From: Ailanthus altissimus
Taxonomy: Eukaryota; Streptophyta; Magnoliopsida; Sapindales; Simaroubaceae
DNA: 64,000 nucleotides
Assembly: GCA_946807835.1 (NCBI GenBank)
Contig: OX327697.1
Span: 15,758,001 to 15,822,000, forward strand
Direction: 5' to 3'
This document shows positions 34,735 to 46,645 of the stretch, piece by piece (the first letter of the stretch is position 1; every line of letters begins with the position of its first letter). The notes beneath the pieces are model-generated. The model searched no databases and had not been told where the DNA came from. It worked only from the letters and a program-made list of their open reading frames with translations. Both the position numbers and the translations under genes were made by a program.

Positions 34735-35607
34735 AGAAAGCTAAACCCAGTGATGAAGGAAGTAGTAAAGAAAGAGATTATTAAGTGGTTTGATGCAGGA
34801 ATTATTTGCCCAATTTCTAACAGCTCATGGGTAAGTTCAGTTCAATGTGTACCAAAGAAAAGAGGAGTCACTGTCATAACTAATGCAAGAAATGAACTAC
34901 TTCTAATACATACAGTAATTGGGTGGAGAGTGTGTATGGATTACAGAAAGTTAAACAAAAGCACAAGAAAGGATCATTTTCCATTGCCTTTCATTGATCA
35001 AATTCTAGATAGACTTTCAGGGCATGAATTTTATTGCTTCTTGGATGAATATTCTGGCTACAATCAAATAGCCATAGCCCTAGAAGATCAAGAAAAGACT
35101 ACCTTTACTTGTCTTTATGGTACATTTTCATTCCGAAGAATGCCTTTTAGATTATGCAATGCACCCACAATGTTCCAACGATGCATGATAGCAATCTTTT
35201 ATGATGTTATGGAACAGTTCTTGGAAGTGTTTATGGATGATTTCTCAATTTTCGGGGATTTGTTTGATGTATGTCTGGAGAACTTAGCATTTGTGCTACA
35301 GAGATGTGAAGAAACCAACTCGGTATTGAATTGGGAAAAGTGCCACTTTATAATGAATGAGGGGATTGTCTTGGGACATAAAATTTCTTCAAGAGGAATA
35401 GAAGTTGACAGAGCGAAAATTGAAGCCATTGAGAAGTTACCACCACCAGCAAATGTTAAGGGAGTGAGAAGTTTCCTTAGTCATACAGGCTTTTATAGAA
35501 GATTCATAAAAGGCTTTTCAGAAATTTCTACGCCTTTGTGTAACTTGTTGGAGAAGGATGTAAAATTCATCTTTGATCAAGCATGTAACGATGCATCAAG
35601 CAGATGA
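34735..35607 (+). pseudogene. Athila reverse transcriptase
   Basis: Same frame as the protease. Conserved blocks in order: SSWVSSVQCVPKKRG, VCMDYRKLNKSTRKDHFPLPF near 34933, FLDEYSGYNQIAI near 35038 (Gly of the usual DGYSGY is Glu here), TFSFRRMPFRLCNAPTMFQRCM near 35123, and the catalytic FMDD at 35230-35241. It ends in HTGFYRRFIKGFSEI near 35485. A deletion and frameshift near 35600 remove the link to RNase H. Confidence 0.9.
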
Positions 35608-36311
35608 ATGTCATTGTCGTACTAGATTGAACCATGCCCTTTGAACTAATGTGTGACGCCAGTGATATTGCAGTAGGTGCAGTATTAGGACAACGCAAAA
35701 ACAAAGTTTTTCACACCATTTATTATACCACTACTGAGAAAGAGTTGTTGGCTGTTGTGTTTACCTTTGACAAGTTCAGAGCATATCTAATTAGTGTTAA
35801 AGTGACAGTCTTTACAGATCATTCTGCTATCAAGTATTTGATTAGTAAGAAAGAGGCAAAACCAAGACTGATCAGATGGGTGCTATTGCTTCAAGAATTT
35901 GACTTGGAAATCAAGGACAAGAAAGGTTCAGAAAATCAGGTTGCAGAGCATTTATCTCGCTTGGAGGGTGGACAACAAATTGATGATGAGACAATGATTA
36001 ATGATTTCTTTCCTGATGAGCAACTCTTGTTAATAGAAAACCTCAATCTACCATGGTATGCAGACTATGTCAATTACTTGGCCAACGAAATCCTTCCTCT
36101 GGACTTGAGTTACCAGCAGAAGAAGAAGTTCTTACATGGTGTCAAATCATACTTCTGGGATGAACCCCTTTTATTTAAGCAATGTGCAGACCAAATGATT
36201 CGAAGATGTGTGCCAAAGGAAGAAACTGAAGACATACTGGTGCATTGTCATTCGTCCGATTATGGTGGACATTTTCGAGGAGACAAAACAGCTTCAAAGG
36301 TATTACAATAA
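35608..36311 (+). pseudogene. Athila RNase H and integrase zinc finger
   Basis: The frame reads [20 protein letters not shown] near 35634, [12 protein letters not shown] near 35731, [10 protein letters not shown] near 35813 and [10 protein letters not shown] near 35944, the Ty3 RNase H order. It then reaches the first part of the integrase zinc-binding region, [11 protein letters not shown] near 36244, and stops at a TAA at 36309. Confidence 0.88.
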
Positions 36312-37340
36312 GGTTTTTATTGGCCTTCTTTATTTAAAGATGCACATTGTTTTTGTTTTAAGATGTGATAGGTGCCAAAGAGTAGGAAACATATCAAAAA
36401 AGCAGGAAATGCCTCTATAAAGCATGTTAGAAGTTGAAATTTTTGATGTTTGAGGGATTGACTTCATAGGACCATTTATTCCATCAAATGGTCAGAAATA
36501 CATTCTATTGGCTATAGACTATGTGTCCAAGTGGGTCGAAGCAGTTGCCTTGCTGACTAATGATATAAGGGTGGTGTTGTGATTTCTGAGAAAGAACATA
36601 CTCACCCGCTTCGGTACACCACGTGCAATTATTAGTGATGAAGGATTGCATTTTTGTAACAAATCATTCTCCGTATTGCTTCAGAAATATGGAGTTAAAC
36701 ACAAGATCGCCACTGCCTATCATCCACAAATGAATAGACAAGCTGAGGTATCCAATCGAGAAGTGAAGAGAATCCTTGAGAAGATAGTCAAGCCAAATCG
36801 CAAAGATTGGGCAATAAGGCTAGATGATGCAATCTGGGCATATCGTACAGCATACAAAACGCCTATTAGTACTTCACCATATCGGCTGATATTTGGCAAA
36901 TCATATCATTTGCCTGTGGAGTTAGAACATAAGGCCTATTGGGCAATCAAGTCATTAAATTTTTCCTTGCAAGAAATTAGAGAGAAAAGAATGTTGCAAC
37001 TGAATGAATTAGATGAGTTTCGGCTACAAGCATATGAGAACGCCAAGCTCTAAGAAAAGGTGAAAAGATGGTATGACAAAAGGATAGCACAATGTTCATT
37101 TGAAACCAATCAGCAGGTACTATTGTTTAATTCCTGACTTAAACTATTCCCTAGGAAACTCAAATCTAGATGGTTTGGTCAATTTAAAGTAGCCAAAATA
37201 TACCAACACAGAGTAGTTGATATTGAAGATGAAGAACAAGGAGAAACATTTAAGGTGAATGGCCAATGGCTCAAACATTACTATGGAGGAGATTTCAATC
37301 GTCAAAAGACCTCAATTAGGTTGGTGGAATTGGAGTAATT
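36312..37340 (+). pseudogene. Athila integrase
   Basis: The zinc finger ends with CDRCQRVGNIS near 36363. The catalytic triad is visible: Asp in GIDFIGPF (codon 36460-36462), Asp in IISDEGLHF (36637-36639) and Glu in RQAEVSNRE (36745-36747), with the family's 35-residue gap between the last two. The C-terminal part includes [17 protein letters not shown] near 36838 and [18 protein letters not shown] near 36892. A stop at 37051 and a frame break follow, then KSRWFGQF near 37163 and VNGQWLKHYYGG near 37255. Several stops lie in the first half. Confidence 0.9.
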
Positions 37341-38173
37341 TACAAGCAGAACGTTTAGCTAGAGACGACAAAGCAGGCGCTGTTTAGGAGGCAACCCAAG
37401 GTAATTATGTGTTGCATTAATTTTGGTATTTATTATTTTCAGTTTTTCTTTTTTTATAAAAAACAATTTGGGCAAGAAACGGGCGCTGCGGCGCCCAAAT
37501 TGAGCGCTGGAGTGCCACTTTCTAGAGAGTGAGCACCGCAGCACTGGAATCCTAGTGCTACATTGCTGGCGCCTGGGAAATGCCCAGGCGCCAACGTCGC
37601 AGCGCTGAACTCCACCGCTGTGGTGTGCCAACGAGGACAGCAACAAAGGGGCATTTACCCCAATTTCTTCCCTATTTTCTCACGTTCCCTCTCTCTTGCT
37701 AACCCTAGACTCTCTCAACCCTCTCAGCCCACCCCAATTCGCACTCTCCAATCCCACCTTACCCATTCAATTTTCAACTTAAAAATAACATCAAAACACA
37801 CTTTAAACATCATTTCACACACTTCATCACCACAAATTCCATCAAATTGCATCTTCCACACAAATTGACAAAATCACCCCAATCTCAAATTTCGGTGGAT
37901 TCATCTCACAAGGTAAGTAATCTTGTCTCTAATCCTTTATTTCACATATATTCTTTCATTATTTTACTTCCATTATGCAATTGTTGGATCAATATGTGAA
38001 TACTGAAATGAAAGTTTTGTGTATAACCTTGAATGCTTGATTGAAATTGTGAAAACTTAATTCGTGATTCTATGAGTGTAGAAATATTTAGCCGATTGGT
38101 TGAAGTATGGACTTGTGTAAATTAAGAAGATTGGTGGAGGGGTTTTAGTTGGCAAATTAGTGTTCATAGCAAG
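37341..38173 (+). other. Athila post-integrase region with GC-rich cluster
   Basis: Non-coding. Between 37478 and 37640 lies a dense cluster of GCGCTG and GCGCC units, with an inverted pair CTGGCGCC..CCAGGCGCC near 37565-37595. Short open frames across it on both strands are by-products of its composition. The rest is C-rich then AT-rich, resembling the leader of the next ORF. Confidence 0.6.
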
Positions 38174-39333
38174 ATGGCTCCTAAGAAAATGAAAAGAACC
38201 AAAATGGCCTCACCTAGTTTTGACAGCAGCAAGTTTGTTTCCATAGAAGCATTTGAACGTTATGCTTAATAGATTGTGAAGCGGTCGACTATTCTTGAGA
38301 GAGGCTTTAACCTTCCTGAGGGAAGTTATCCCAGTGTAGCAAGAGTCATTGAATCTAGGGGATGGCAAATATTGTGCACTCAGCCGGGAGTGGCTGTATT
38401 GTCAATTGTGCGAGAATTTTATGCAAATATTCAGGAACATTCAAATTTGCTAGTATATGTGAGAGGTAAGCAGGTTGCTATAGACAGTGAAAGTATCAAC
38501 AAATTCCTTAAAACGCCATTAATCAGGGATGATGATTTTCATAAGATGTTGCGGAAGCCGAATTATGAGGAAATCATTAGATAGTTATGCTCCGCAGAGG
38601 CAGAGTGAAAAATGGGTGGTTCTCTTCCGATATCTTTCTTAACAAAATACATGGGCAAGGATGAGAAAATATGGCATTATTTTATTAGAGTACGACTAAT
38701 GCCTGTCACACATTTCAGCAGTGTAAACAAGCAACGTGTCGTCTTGTTATATGCCATAATGATAGGACAATCCATTGATGTTGGACGTGTTATCAAGAAT
38801 AGTATTCTTCATTGCAGCGAAAGCAGCAAGCTCGGGTTATATTGCCCTTCTTTAATCACAGCGTTATATGCTCATGTTGGAGTCAAGTAGAGTCATTCGA
38901 AAGAGATATTACATTATGGCCAAGCTATCACCTCCAGAACGATTACCACCATGACATAGATCCGGGTTATACTGCCCTTCTCTAATCTATGTCTACACAT
39001 TTTGGCCAGGGTAGACATAGATCTTGGGCACCCAAGCAATCATCTTCCTCTTCTAATCTGGAGGCAGCTCAATCTCAGTTGGATGAAATTGAGCGGAAGA
39101 TAGAGGCACATCAGCAGCAGTTCATTGCTCATCAACAATGGCGTGCTCAGTGGGTTGCTATACAGGCAACCCATTTTGGAATAGATATTTCTTCACTCTC
39201 ACAGCATCCAGTTTTCGCTACGCCACCACCAACTGAGTTGAATGATGATGCTAATGAAGGTATCGACACTAAAGAAGCAGATGCTGACAGAAATAGCGAA
39301 GATGAGGATGCAACAGCAACAAATGACGACTAA
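38174..39333 (+). pseudogene. Athila downstream ORF (plant transposon protein domain)
   Basis: The ATG at 38174 starts MAPKKMKRTKMA. In the same frame TAA and TAG stops occur near 38270, then a long block to 38584 (ILERGFNLPEGSYPSVARVIE, SIVREFYANIQEH, VYVRGKQVAIDSESIN), more stops, then 38612-38890 (HYFIRVRLMPVTHFSSVN, GLYCPSLITALYAHVG). A further block in another frame (38989-39333) has a predicted coiled-coil-like stretch rich in Glu and Gln (DEIERKIEAHQQQFIAHQQW), then HFGID and an acidic tail. It matches the remnant at 903-1646. The position after integrase is that of the envelope-like ORF of Athila, but this protein shows no transmembrane segment; its role is unknown. Confidence 0.78.
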
Positions 39334-40575
39334 AGCCTGGATTCTATTTCAGGGGAGTATTTCTAAGCTTTTTGTTTTTTGTTTCTTTCTGCCATGAAGT
39401 CATGTCTGATAGTAAGTTTGGGGGTAGGGAAACACTTTCCCATTATTTCTCTGCGTTTGTATAGTTCTGTTTTGATTTTGTGTGTTTATGTTGATTAAAA
39501 CAAAAGTACATATGGGTATAGGTCAATGATAAAACTGTTGCATAAACTATAAAGCCCTAGAAATTAATAAATATCATCATTAGCAATTGTATAATCTAAC
39601 GTGATAGTCTTATTTTACTTGTGATTACTTGAAACACATTGAGCACATAGTTAGATTGTTAAGTGAGTTGTTGACCTAGAAAATGTTTATGCCTAACAAG
39701 AACGCAAAACGGTCTTAAACACACTCCAGAACTTGTTTGATTATTTCTTGAGGTAAAATCCTAGGACATACATGATTAAGGAAGTGATTTTAGGCCATGT
39801 TTAGATCGTTTGAGCCTTTCGAGCCTACCGATATATATTTATCCATAGTCACCTATTTTGAGCCTAATGACCATATTTATTTGTTAACTATAATAATACC
39901 TTAAAACAAATACATATTCCATCAATATCATCCCTCACACCATAGGCATAGAAGTTATATTTGTATTTGTTCCACAATGTTGAAAATTCTAAGTTTGGGG
40001 GCATAGTGATTTGGAATGCTTGATAAAAAAAAAATTGAAGCAATAAAAGAGGTTTTAAATTAAGTTTGGCTGTGTTCTTTGGAATGAGATGAAGGTTTTG
40101 ATGATTCAATGGCAATGTATGTTTATGGTGTGATTTGAGCCAAAAATGAATCCACATTATCCTACCTTTACCTTAACCATATATTACAAGCTTAATAAAG
40201 TCATATTTGATTCTTAATCATGTTTGTTCGTACATTAGTGGAGAGTGATATGAAAGGCATGCCTATGGAGTGTATATTCAAAAATCCATTGAGAACCACA
40301 TCTTGTCTTGTAGGCATAAACCATTCCGGATGCATTTAACTGATAATAGCAACTACACACACGCACAAAGTTATCACTTGTAGGGTAAGAAAGGCATGAT
40401 GGCTAAAAGTTGTTTAATCATGGTATTTAAAGGTTTTGGGATTTATAGAATTAATGCAAACTCTGAGACCAAGTGATGATCATTATTAAACCCATAGTGT
40501 ACTCTTGGTTTTCATGCAATGCTTTTGATTTGTCTTTACTTGAGGGCAAGCAAAACTTTTAAGTTTAGGGGAGTT
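39334..40575 (+). other. Athila 3' untranslated region and polypurine tract
   Basis: Non-coding. Starts with GTTTGGGGGTAGGGAAACAC near 39415, a block repeated in the copy at 1719. Ends with AAGTTTAGGGGAGTT just before the 3' LTR, the likely polypurine primer (about 40566-40573). Confidence 0.75.
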
Positions 40576-41928
40576 TGATAATACATATTTTAATATAATA
40601 TTTTGGTACTCCTAAGATTAATATTTGCTTATTTAACCTCAAATAATTTGTATTTGTGAACATTTGTTTTATGAATTTTAGGTTCAAAGACAATTAGAAC
40701 ATCACGCGAGAAATCGGACGCAAATTGGAGCATTAGAGATAAAAATACAAAGGGATGCTACTGTTTGCTACAGTGCAATACCCGGGCATTCAGTTGAGTG
40801 CTGGGGCATTAGGTAGGGTGCTACATGCAGTAGCTACCAAACACCTCAATGCCGCGACATTGAATCCCAATGGCGACATATTGAGGCCTGGGCAGTAAAA
40901 GTTGACAGGATGCTTAAAATCAGGAAATCTAAAAAGAAACCTTAAGTCCGCCCTAATTTTGTGCTCTTACCTATATATTTGCCAAAAACTTACATTTTGA
41001 GGAGGCAGCTGGATATAAGAAAGAAAAACACATAACTTTCAAGTTTGGAGAAATCAAAGAGGAGGAAAGAAAGATTCAACATCAAAGACATTTGACAGGG
41101 ACTTCTTCTTTGCTTTGATCTTTTACTTGTTGTAAGATGTTTATTTTGTATGTATTGATGGAATTAACTTCATGAATGTGTAGTTTAATGATGAGCTAAT
41201 TTTATTAATCTAGGATTACATCCTTGAACTCATTATGTGATTGACTATAGCTATCTATTTTATGGTATTGATTCAGCTTTTGATATATTCATTATGCTTG
41301 TGTTTAATGCACTTTTATTACTTGGCCAGTAGTTAAATTGATCTAGAAATACTTAAATAAACTTGGAAAAGGCATTTACGTATTAAGTCTTAAGTATATT
41401 GATGCATGATCATAGTGTAACACATATGAGTTTCATATGAGATAGACATATACTCATACGGCATGTATAACTCATAAAATTTGTGCTTAATAGATTTGGT
41501 TCAATTTATTTATCATAAGAATATAGATATTTGATTGGATAGAATATATTCACTTGACCATCGAAGGAGGCTTGTGATGTGTTAAGTGTTTTGATCAATA
41601 TATCAAGTTGAGTACAATAAAATTAAAAGAGATTTTGCTGAATTGATTTGCATAATGAAGGATAGTTTGTAATCCTAGGATGTCTCATATTGAATTTAAC
41701 TTGTGGGAATTTAGTTTATTACTTATCATAATTAAGTTGTTCTTTTACTTAAGTAGTTTAATCTCATACATTAAATCATTTTTTGGATAAGAGTAGAAAG
41801 ACACCATTTCAGCATTTAAACTAGAAAAGATAACTCATTCTCTGTGGGATTGACACTTTTCTCATCATGTATTACTTGTTGCGACAACGTGCACTTGCGT
41901 TAGTTTGTGTTGTAGAATTCACACAACA
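40576..41928 (+). repeat. 3' LTR of the Athila element
   Basis: From TGATAATACATATTTT to GAATTCACACAACA, followed by the second CTTGC. Close to the 5' LTR, with scattered substitutions and a small deletion near 40800-40820. Confidence 0.95.
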
Positions 41929-41933
41929 CTTGC

Positions 41934-43860
41934 CATATACAAAATTGTGTTCCATACAAGAAAACTAGAATAACACTCTATGAGTTATGGAAAGGTTATA
42001 CACCTAACCTTTCATATCTTAAAGTGTGGGGGTGTCTTACTAAGATCTTAATTCCAGATCCTAAAAGGAAAATGATGAGACCTTAGATGATTGATTATAT
42101 ATTCATAAGATATACCCATAATTATGTTGTATATAGATTCTTGGTATTAGAAGATACCATTAATTTGTTTGATATAAACTATATCATAGAATCTAAAAAT
42201 ACAGAGTTCTTTGAAACTATTTTTACTAAGAAAGTCAAACTAGAAAAGTTTTTGACTCATAAGAATATAAATGATGATCCTCTCGAGGGCTCCAACAATG
42301 AACTTAGAAGAAGTAAGAGAATAAGAAAAGCTACTAATTTTATTGATGACTTCTATGTCTTTCTTATAGAAGAGGTTCCCAAGACATATAGTGAAGCAAT
42401 ATCCTCTCTTGATGCTCATTTATGGAGAAAGGTCATTTATGATAAAATCAAACTCCATTATGAGTAATCATATATGGGAAATAGTTATTTTCCACCCAGA
42501 TCCAAGCCCATTGGTTGTAAATGGATCTTCAAAAGGAAGATAGGGCTGATGGAACAATTGAAAAATATAAAGCAAGATTAGTTGCCAAAGGGTTTACTCA
42601 AAAGAAAGACTTAGATTACTTTGATACTTATGCTTTTGTAACTAAAATCACATCCATTAGAGTCTTGGTTGTCTTAGTTGCAATCCATGATTGGTATATA
42701 AATTAAATGTTTGTTAAGACTGCTTTTCTAAATAGTGATTTACAAGAAGAGATTTATATTGAACAACCGAAAGTTTGTATTGGTGTTGGTTCAGGGCATA
42801 AATTATGTAAGCTTGTGAAGTCATTATATGATTTGAAACAAGCACTAAAACGATGTCATGAGAAGTTTGACAATGCTCTAGTATCAAATAGTTTTATGAT
42901 TAATAATTGTGATAAATGTGTGTATTGTAAAATCTTTGATACTAAGAATTATGTTATATGGATGATATGCTAATATTTAGTCTTGGTATAGAAGTAATTA
43001 ATGAGACTAAGAAATTTCTATCGACTAAGTTTAATATGAAAAATATGGAAGAGGCTGATGTTATTCTTGGGATTAAGATAATGAAATCCCTTTAATGGTC
43101 TATCTTTATCTCAAAAATACTATGTTAAGAAATTCTTGAAGAAGTTTGTATACTTGGAATGTAAACCAATGGCAACACATTTTGATGCTTATACCAAACT
43201 TTGTAAGAATAAAGCACATAGTAAAAATTAAGCCCGTTATGCTCAAATTATTGGTAGTCTCATGTATTTAATGAATAGTAATAGGCTTGATATAATATAT
43301 GAGACTGAGTAGATACATTCATAACCCTAGTAGAGAGCATTGAAGTGCCTTGAATAGAGTTTCTAAATATTTAAAAGGCACTAAAGATTATATACTTATA
43401 TGTGGTAGATCATAACATGTGATAGAAGGTTATAGTGATGCAAATTAGATCTCAAAATCCAATGAAGTACAGTCTACAAATGGATATATGTTCACCTTAA
43501 GTGGAGGTGCTATATATTAAAAATCCACTAAGCAGACTTGCGTACACAATCTACTATGGAATTCGAATTAATAGTTTTGGAAAAGGTTTGTTTCGAAGCA
43601 GAGTAGTTGAGAACACTCATATATGATCTTCCCTTTAATTCTCACTCTCCTAATTCTATTACAATCAATTGTGATTGTTTAGATGCTGTAGCTAGAGCAA
43701 AGAATAAGATATATAATGGGAAGAGTAGATATATTCATCTACGACATGAAATTATTAAACAACTGCTAGAATTTGGGGTGGTGAGCCTAGATTATGTGAG
43801 GTCAAAGTTAAATTTGGCTGATCTTCTGACAAAACTACTAAATAGGAGATTAGTGATATA
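41934..43860 (+). pseudogene. Copia integrase end, reverse transcriptase and RNase H
   Basis: Continues the copia coding region interrupted at 30622. The end of integrase reads as a decayed TLYELWKG-type block near 41976. Then come SNNELRRSKRIRKATNFIDD near 42292, the reverse transcriptase blocks YKARLVAKGFTQKKDLDYFDTYA near 42567 and VKTAFLNSDLQEEIYIEQP near 42711, the catalytic YMDD at 42955-42966 (after a frameshift), and RNase H with CDCLDAVARAKNKIYNGKSRYIHLRHE near 43670. Stops and frameshifts are frequent. Confidence 0.85.
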
Positions 43861-44464
43861 GATGTCGAGGACGATGAGACTTCTGTCTAGAGCAGTAGAG
43901 AAGAGTGATGGTAACCCTACCTATGTGATTGGCGATCTCATCAAGTAGGTTTATAAAGGTAAGAACAAGTTACTTGTTGTCTAGCTGTACTACAAATTAT
44001 ATTTTTGTTAGTCTTTTCTAGAGCAAGGTAGTACATCTGCAATGGTAAAATGATGAATTAGTCTTTTAATAAACTCCATAGCACTTTATAGATGGCTAGT
44101 GTGTCTACTTGTAGAACACACTTGATGAAGTGTGACCTATGTGAGTGTGGAATTTGGTCAATTTTTATAAGAGCTAGGCATGCATTTTAAGAGCACTCAT
44201 GAAGCCAGGAAGGCACATGGCTGTTAAAGTGCCAAATTGCAGGACAAAAACAAGATTGAGAATTTAACTTGATCATTTAATCCTCTATTTTACAATAAAG
44301 GAACATAAGTTCATAGAAACATGGTTTCATCTAGTTCCTGTAAAGTACGATTACTTGATCAGTGGTTGGTTCATAGCTTAGAAGAGCTTTAATTCATATA
44401 AGTTAAATTTTACTTTATATAGAGTTGATGTAAGGACATGATCTATTTGAAGTATGTGGATTAT
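43861..44464 (+). other. Copia 3' untranslated region
   Basis: No coding sequence. It ends directly at the TGTTGTATATTATG start of the 3' LTR; the polypurine tract is not clear. Confidence 0.55.
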
Positions 44465-45057
44465 TGTTGTATATTATGAGAGTACTTCAAATAAAACATG
44501 TATGTTAAAGACATGATAGAGAAGGAGGATTTCAAAGTGAAAAGAAGGGGAAAAAAAGAAGAAGAAATGAGTGACTAAGCATGGGAGCTGCAGTGTCTAG
44601 AGTAGAAAGTAGGGCGCAACGCCCAAGGTAGGGTGCTATGGCACCCTGACAGGAATGCCACTCTTATTTTGTTTTGAGCTCTATCACATTAAATTTAAGG
44701 GTCATGGTGTCGAAGTTGAAGGTGTGACTTATTGAAAGAGTCATTTAACTCTTTAATAAGTTGTGTTCCTTTGGAAAGACAATAATTTAAACCAAAGGTT
44801 GTGACCTTTTCAAAAGGAATACAACTCTTCCTAAGGTTATGACCCTTTAGAAAGGCATGTGTCCACTTCTAAAGATGTATTGATTTGAAGAGATATTGTG
44901 CCTTTTTAGAGAGACATAAATGCCTCTATAAATAGAGAAGCACACCTCACTCTTATGATACAGATAAAAATCTGTCATCCTTTTCTTATATTCTCTCAAT
45001 CTATCAACTCTCATAAAAGTCATCTCGTAGTCCTACAGAATTTATAATTGGAGTGCA
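44465..45057 (+). repeat. 3' LTR of the interrupted copia
   Basis: Pairs with 27627-28187. Contains CTCTATAAATAGAGAAGC near 44923, a good TATA box, and a GC-rich patch near 44590-44650. Confidence 0.85.
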
Positions 45058-45089
45058 CCATTATAAATTCAATAGTTATAGGTGATTGG

Positions 45090-46085
45090 TGTTATACTAG
45101 CTAAGCGCAAGCGCACATTATTGTATCAAGTAATATAGGATTTTAAGTCCAAGTATCGATCCCACAGGGACTATGCGATCTAATTTTATAAATCAAGTAC
45201 TAAAATTGTACCTACTTAACTTTTATTCAAAAAACTAAAATCTGGAATTTATTTAACTAATCTAATTATCTCAATTAACTAAACAAAAACAAAGAGTAGA
45301 ATTCACAAATAAAGATAATCTAGAATTTTGACTCGTCCCATAGTATTTCATTGGACTCATTAACCACTTAGTTAATCTTTTAATACCAATTGATTGGCTT
45401 AGACACTAATCTCATCACAAGCCTCTATCGATGGTTAAGTGACTATATTATGCATTCTAACAATCACCTATATGTCTATGGTAATCAAATCAGAATGTAA
45501 TTCATTAAGATCAAATCTAAATTATACCATACATGCCACCTAAGTATATGTCTATCTTAGATGGAACTCATAATTGTTACCCTATGATCATGTATCAAAC
45601 TACCATAGGCTAAACACATGAATCCCTCCGTCGAGTTCATCATGGTTTCTTATTCATTCAAAATATTGATCAGGTATAATGAAAGCATTAAAACACAAGA
45701 TAGAATGAATCAATTAAATGTATCAAGTTAACAAACTAAAAATTAACACAATCCAAATCCATACTAGGTTCACATAGTCTAACCATAGATGAACAATTTA
45801 GCCCATTACAAAATCAAAAGTATCAAATCAATTCATAAAGATCAACAAAAACAAGAGCATAATGATAAAGAAAGAGAAGACAAACTAATCAAAGCGACTC
45901 CTTGATGTGCTTCTCCCTCAATCTTGACTTGAAGCTTGAATCTTGATCTCGGTTATTCAATCTTTGGCTTTGATATTTGATTTTGTGTTGTGAATTATCT
46001 CTCTAAGTTTTTGCCTCTTTTTTTCTTTCCTTTCCTCTTAGGGTTTTTAGCCTTCTATTTATAGGTTTTTGTCTTCAAAATACTG
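45090..46085 (-). repeat. Athila-type LTR fragment, minus orientation
   Basis: Similar to 1-745 and to the left part of the solo LTR at 54292. Its left end carries the block AAGCGCAAGCGCACATT and CGATCCCACAGGGAC, which in reverse is the 3' end of an Athila-type LTR. It stops near 46085 where copia RNase H starts, so it is truncated. No target duplication is found. Confidence 0.65.
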
Positions 46086-46645
46086 TTCACGAGTTATGAA
46101 AAGGATTCTGAGGTATCTTAAAAAAACTATAGATTATTGTTTATGTTATCAAAGATCGGACTTGCATCTTACTGGGTTACTCAGATGCTAATTAGGGAGG
46201 TGACCTTGATCAAAGAAAATCTACACGGGTTTTGCTTTCTTACTCAACAAAGAGGCTATTTCATAAAATAGTAAGAAGCAGACTTGCATAGCATAGTCAA
46301 TAATGGAGCTGAATTTATAGTTTGTTCAGCAGCTATGCAAGAAGCTATTTGGTTGAGGAGATTTTTGAGAAATTTGGGATTCCAAAATAACTGTAACGAA
46401 GCCATTATTGTTTATTGTGATAATCAGGCAATCATTACCTTTACAAAAGATCCCAAACACCATAAAAGAACCAACACACATAGATACTAGATATAACTAT
46501 GTTAGAGACAACATTACTAAGCGTGAAGTGTCAATACAATACATATTTACACATCAAATGGTAACTAATCCCCTTACTAAGCCAATTCCAAGAGATGTTT
46601 TTCTTGGACGTGTAAATTCCCTTGGATTGCGTACTGTTTAGTCTA
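46086..46645 (+). pseudogene. Copia RNase H fragment
   Basis: Translation in changing frames gives MKRILRYLKKTIDYCL, GYSDAN, then SAAMQEAIWLRRFLRNLGF near 46328, IVYCDNQAIIT near 46408, then HIDTRYNYVRDNITKREVSIQYI near 46477 and TNPLTKPIPRDVFLGRVNSLGL near 46564. This is the C-terminal copia RNase H, with frameshifts and stops. It is a different family from the copia at 27627. The rest of its pol is missing. Confidence 0.8.

Larger units (their letters stand above)
30623..41928 (+). mobile_element. Complete Athila-type Ty3 retrotransposon
   Basis: 11.3 kb with LTRs of 1366 and 1353 bp, TG..CA ends, a perfect 5-bp duplication CTTGC, a tRNA-Asp type primer site, gag, protease, reverse transcriptase, RNase H and integrase in Ty3 order, a long region after integrase with an extra ORF, and a G-rich tract before the 3' LTR. 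This layout and the Asp primer site are those of the Athila lineage. All coding parts carry stops or frameshifts. In one sampled stretch of about 190 bp the LTRs differ at about 8 positions, so it is older than the LOG element. Confidence 0.95.
27627..45057 (+). mobile_element. Ty1/copia element, twice interrupted
   Basis: Two related LTRs (27627-28187 and 44465-45057) frame copia gag, protease, integrase, reverse transcriptase and RNase H remnants in the right order. A fold-back element (30086-30429) and an Athila-type element (30623-41928) are inserted in the integrase region. Without them the copia element would be about 5.8 kb, a normal length. No convincing target duplication is seen around the outer ends, and coding capacity is lost. 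Confidence 0.85.

Noticed and set aside
37359..37868. Coding frames on both strands over the GC-rich Athila cluster
   Set aside because: They arise from CpG-rich composition with few stops; there is no similarity between copies at the protein level.
45058..46085. A solo LTR with target duplication after the copia 3' LTR
   Set aside because: The right part of the LTR is missing at 46085 and no matching flanking duplication is found, so it is listed only as a truncated fragment.
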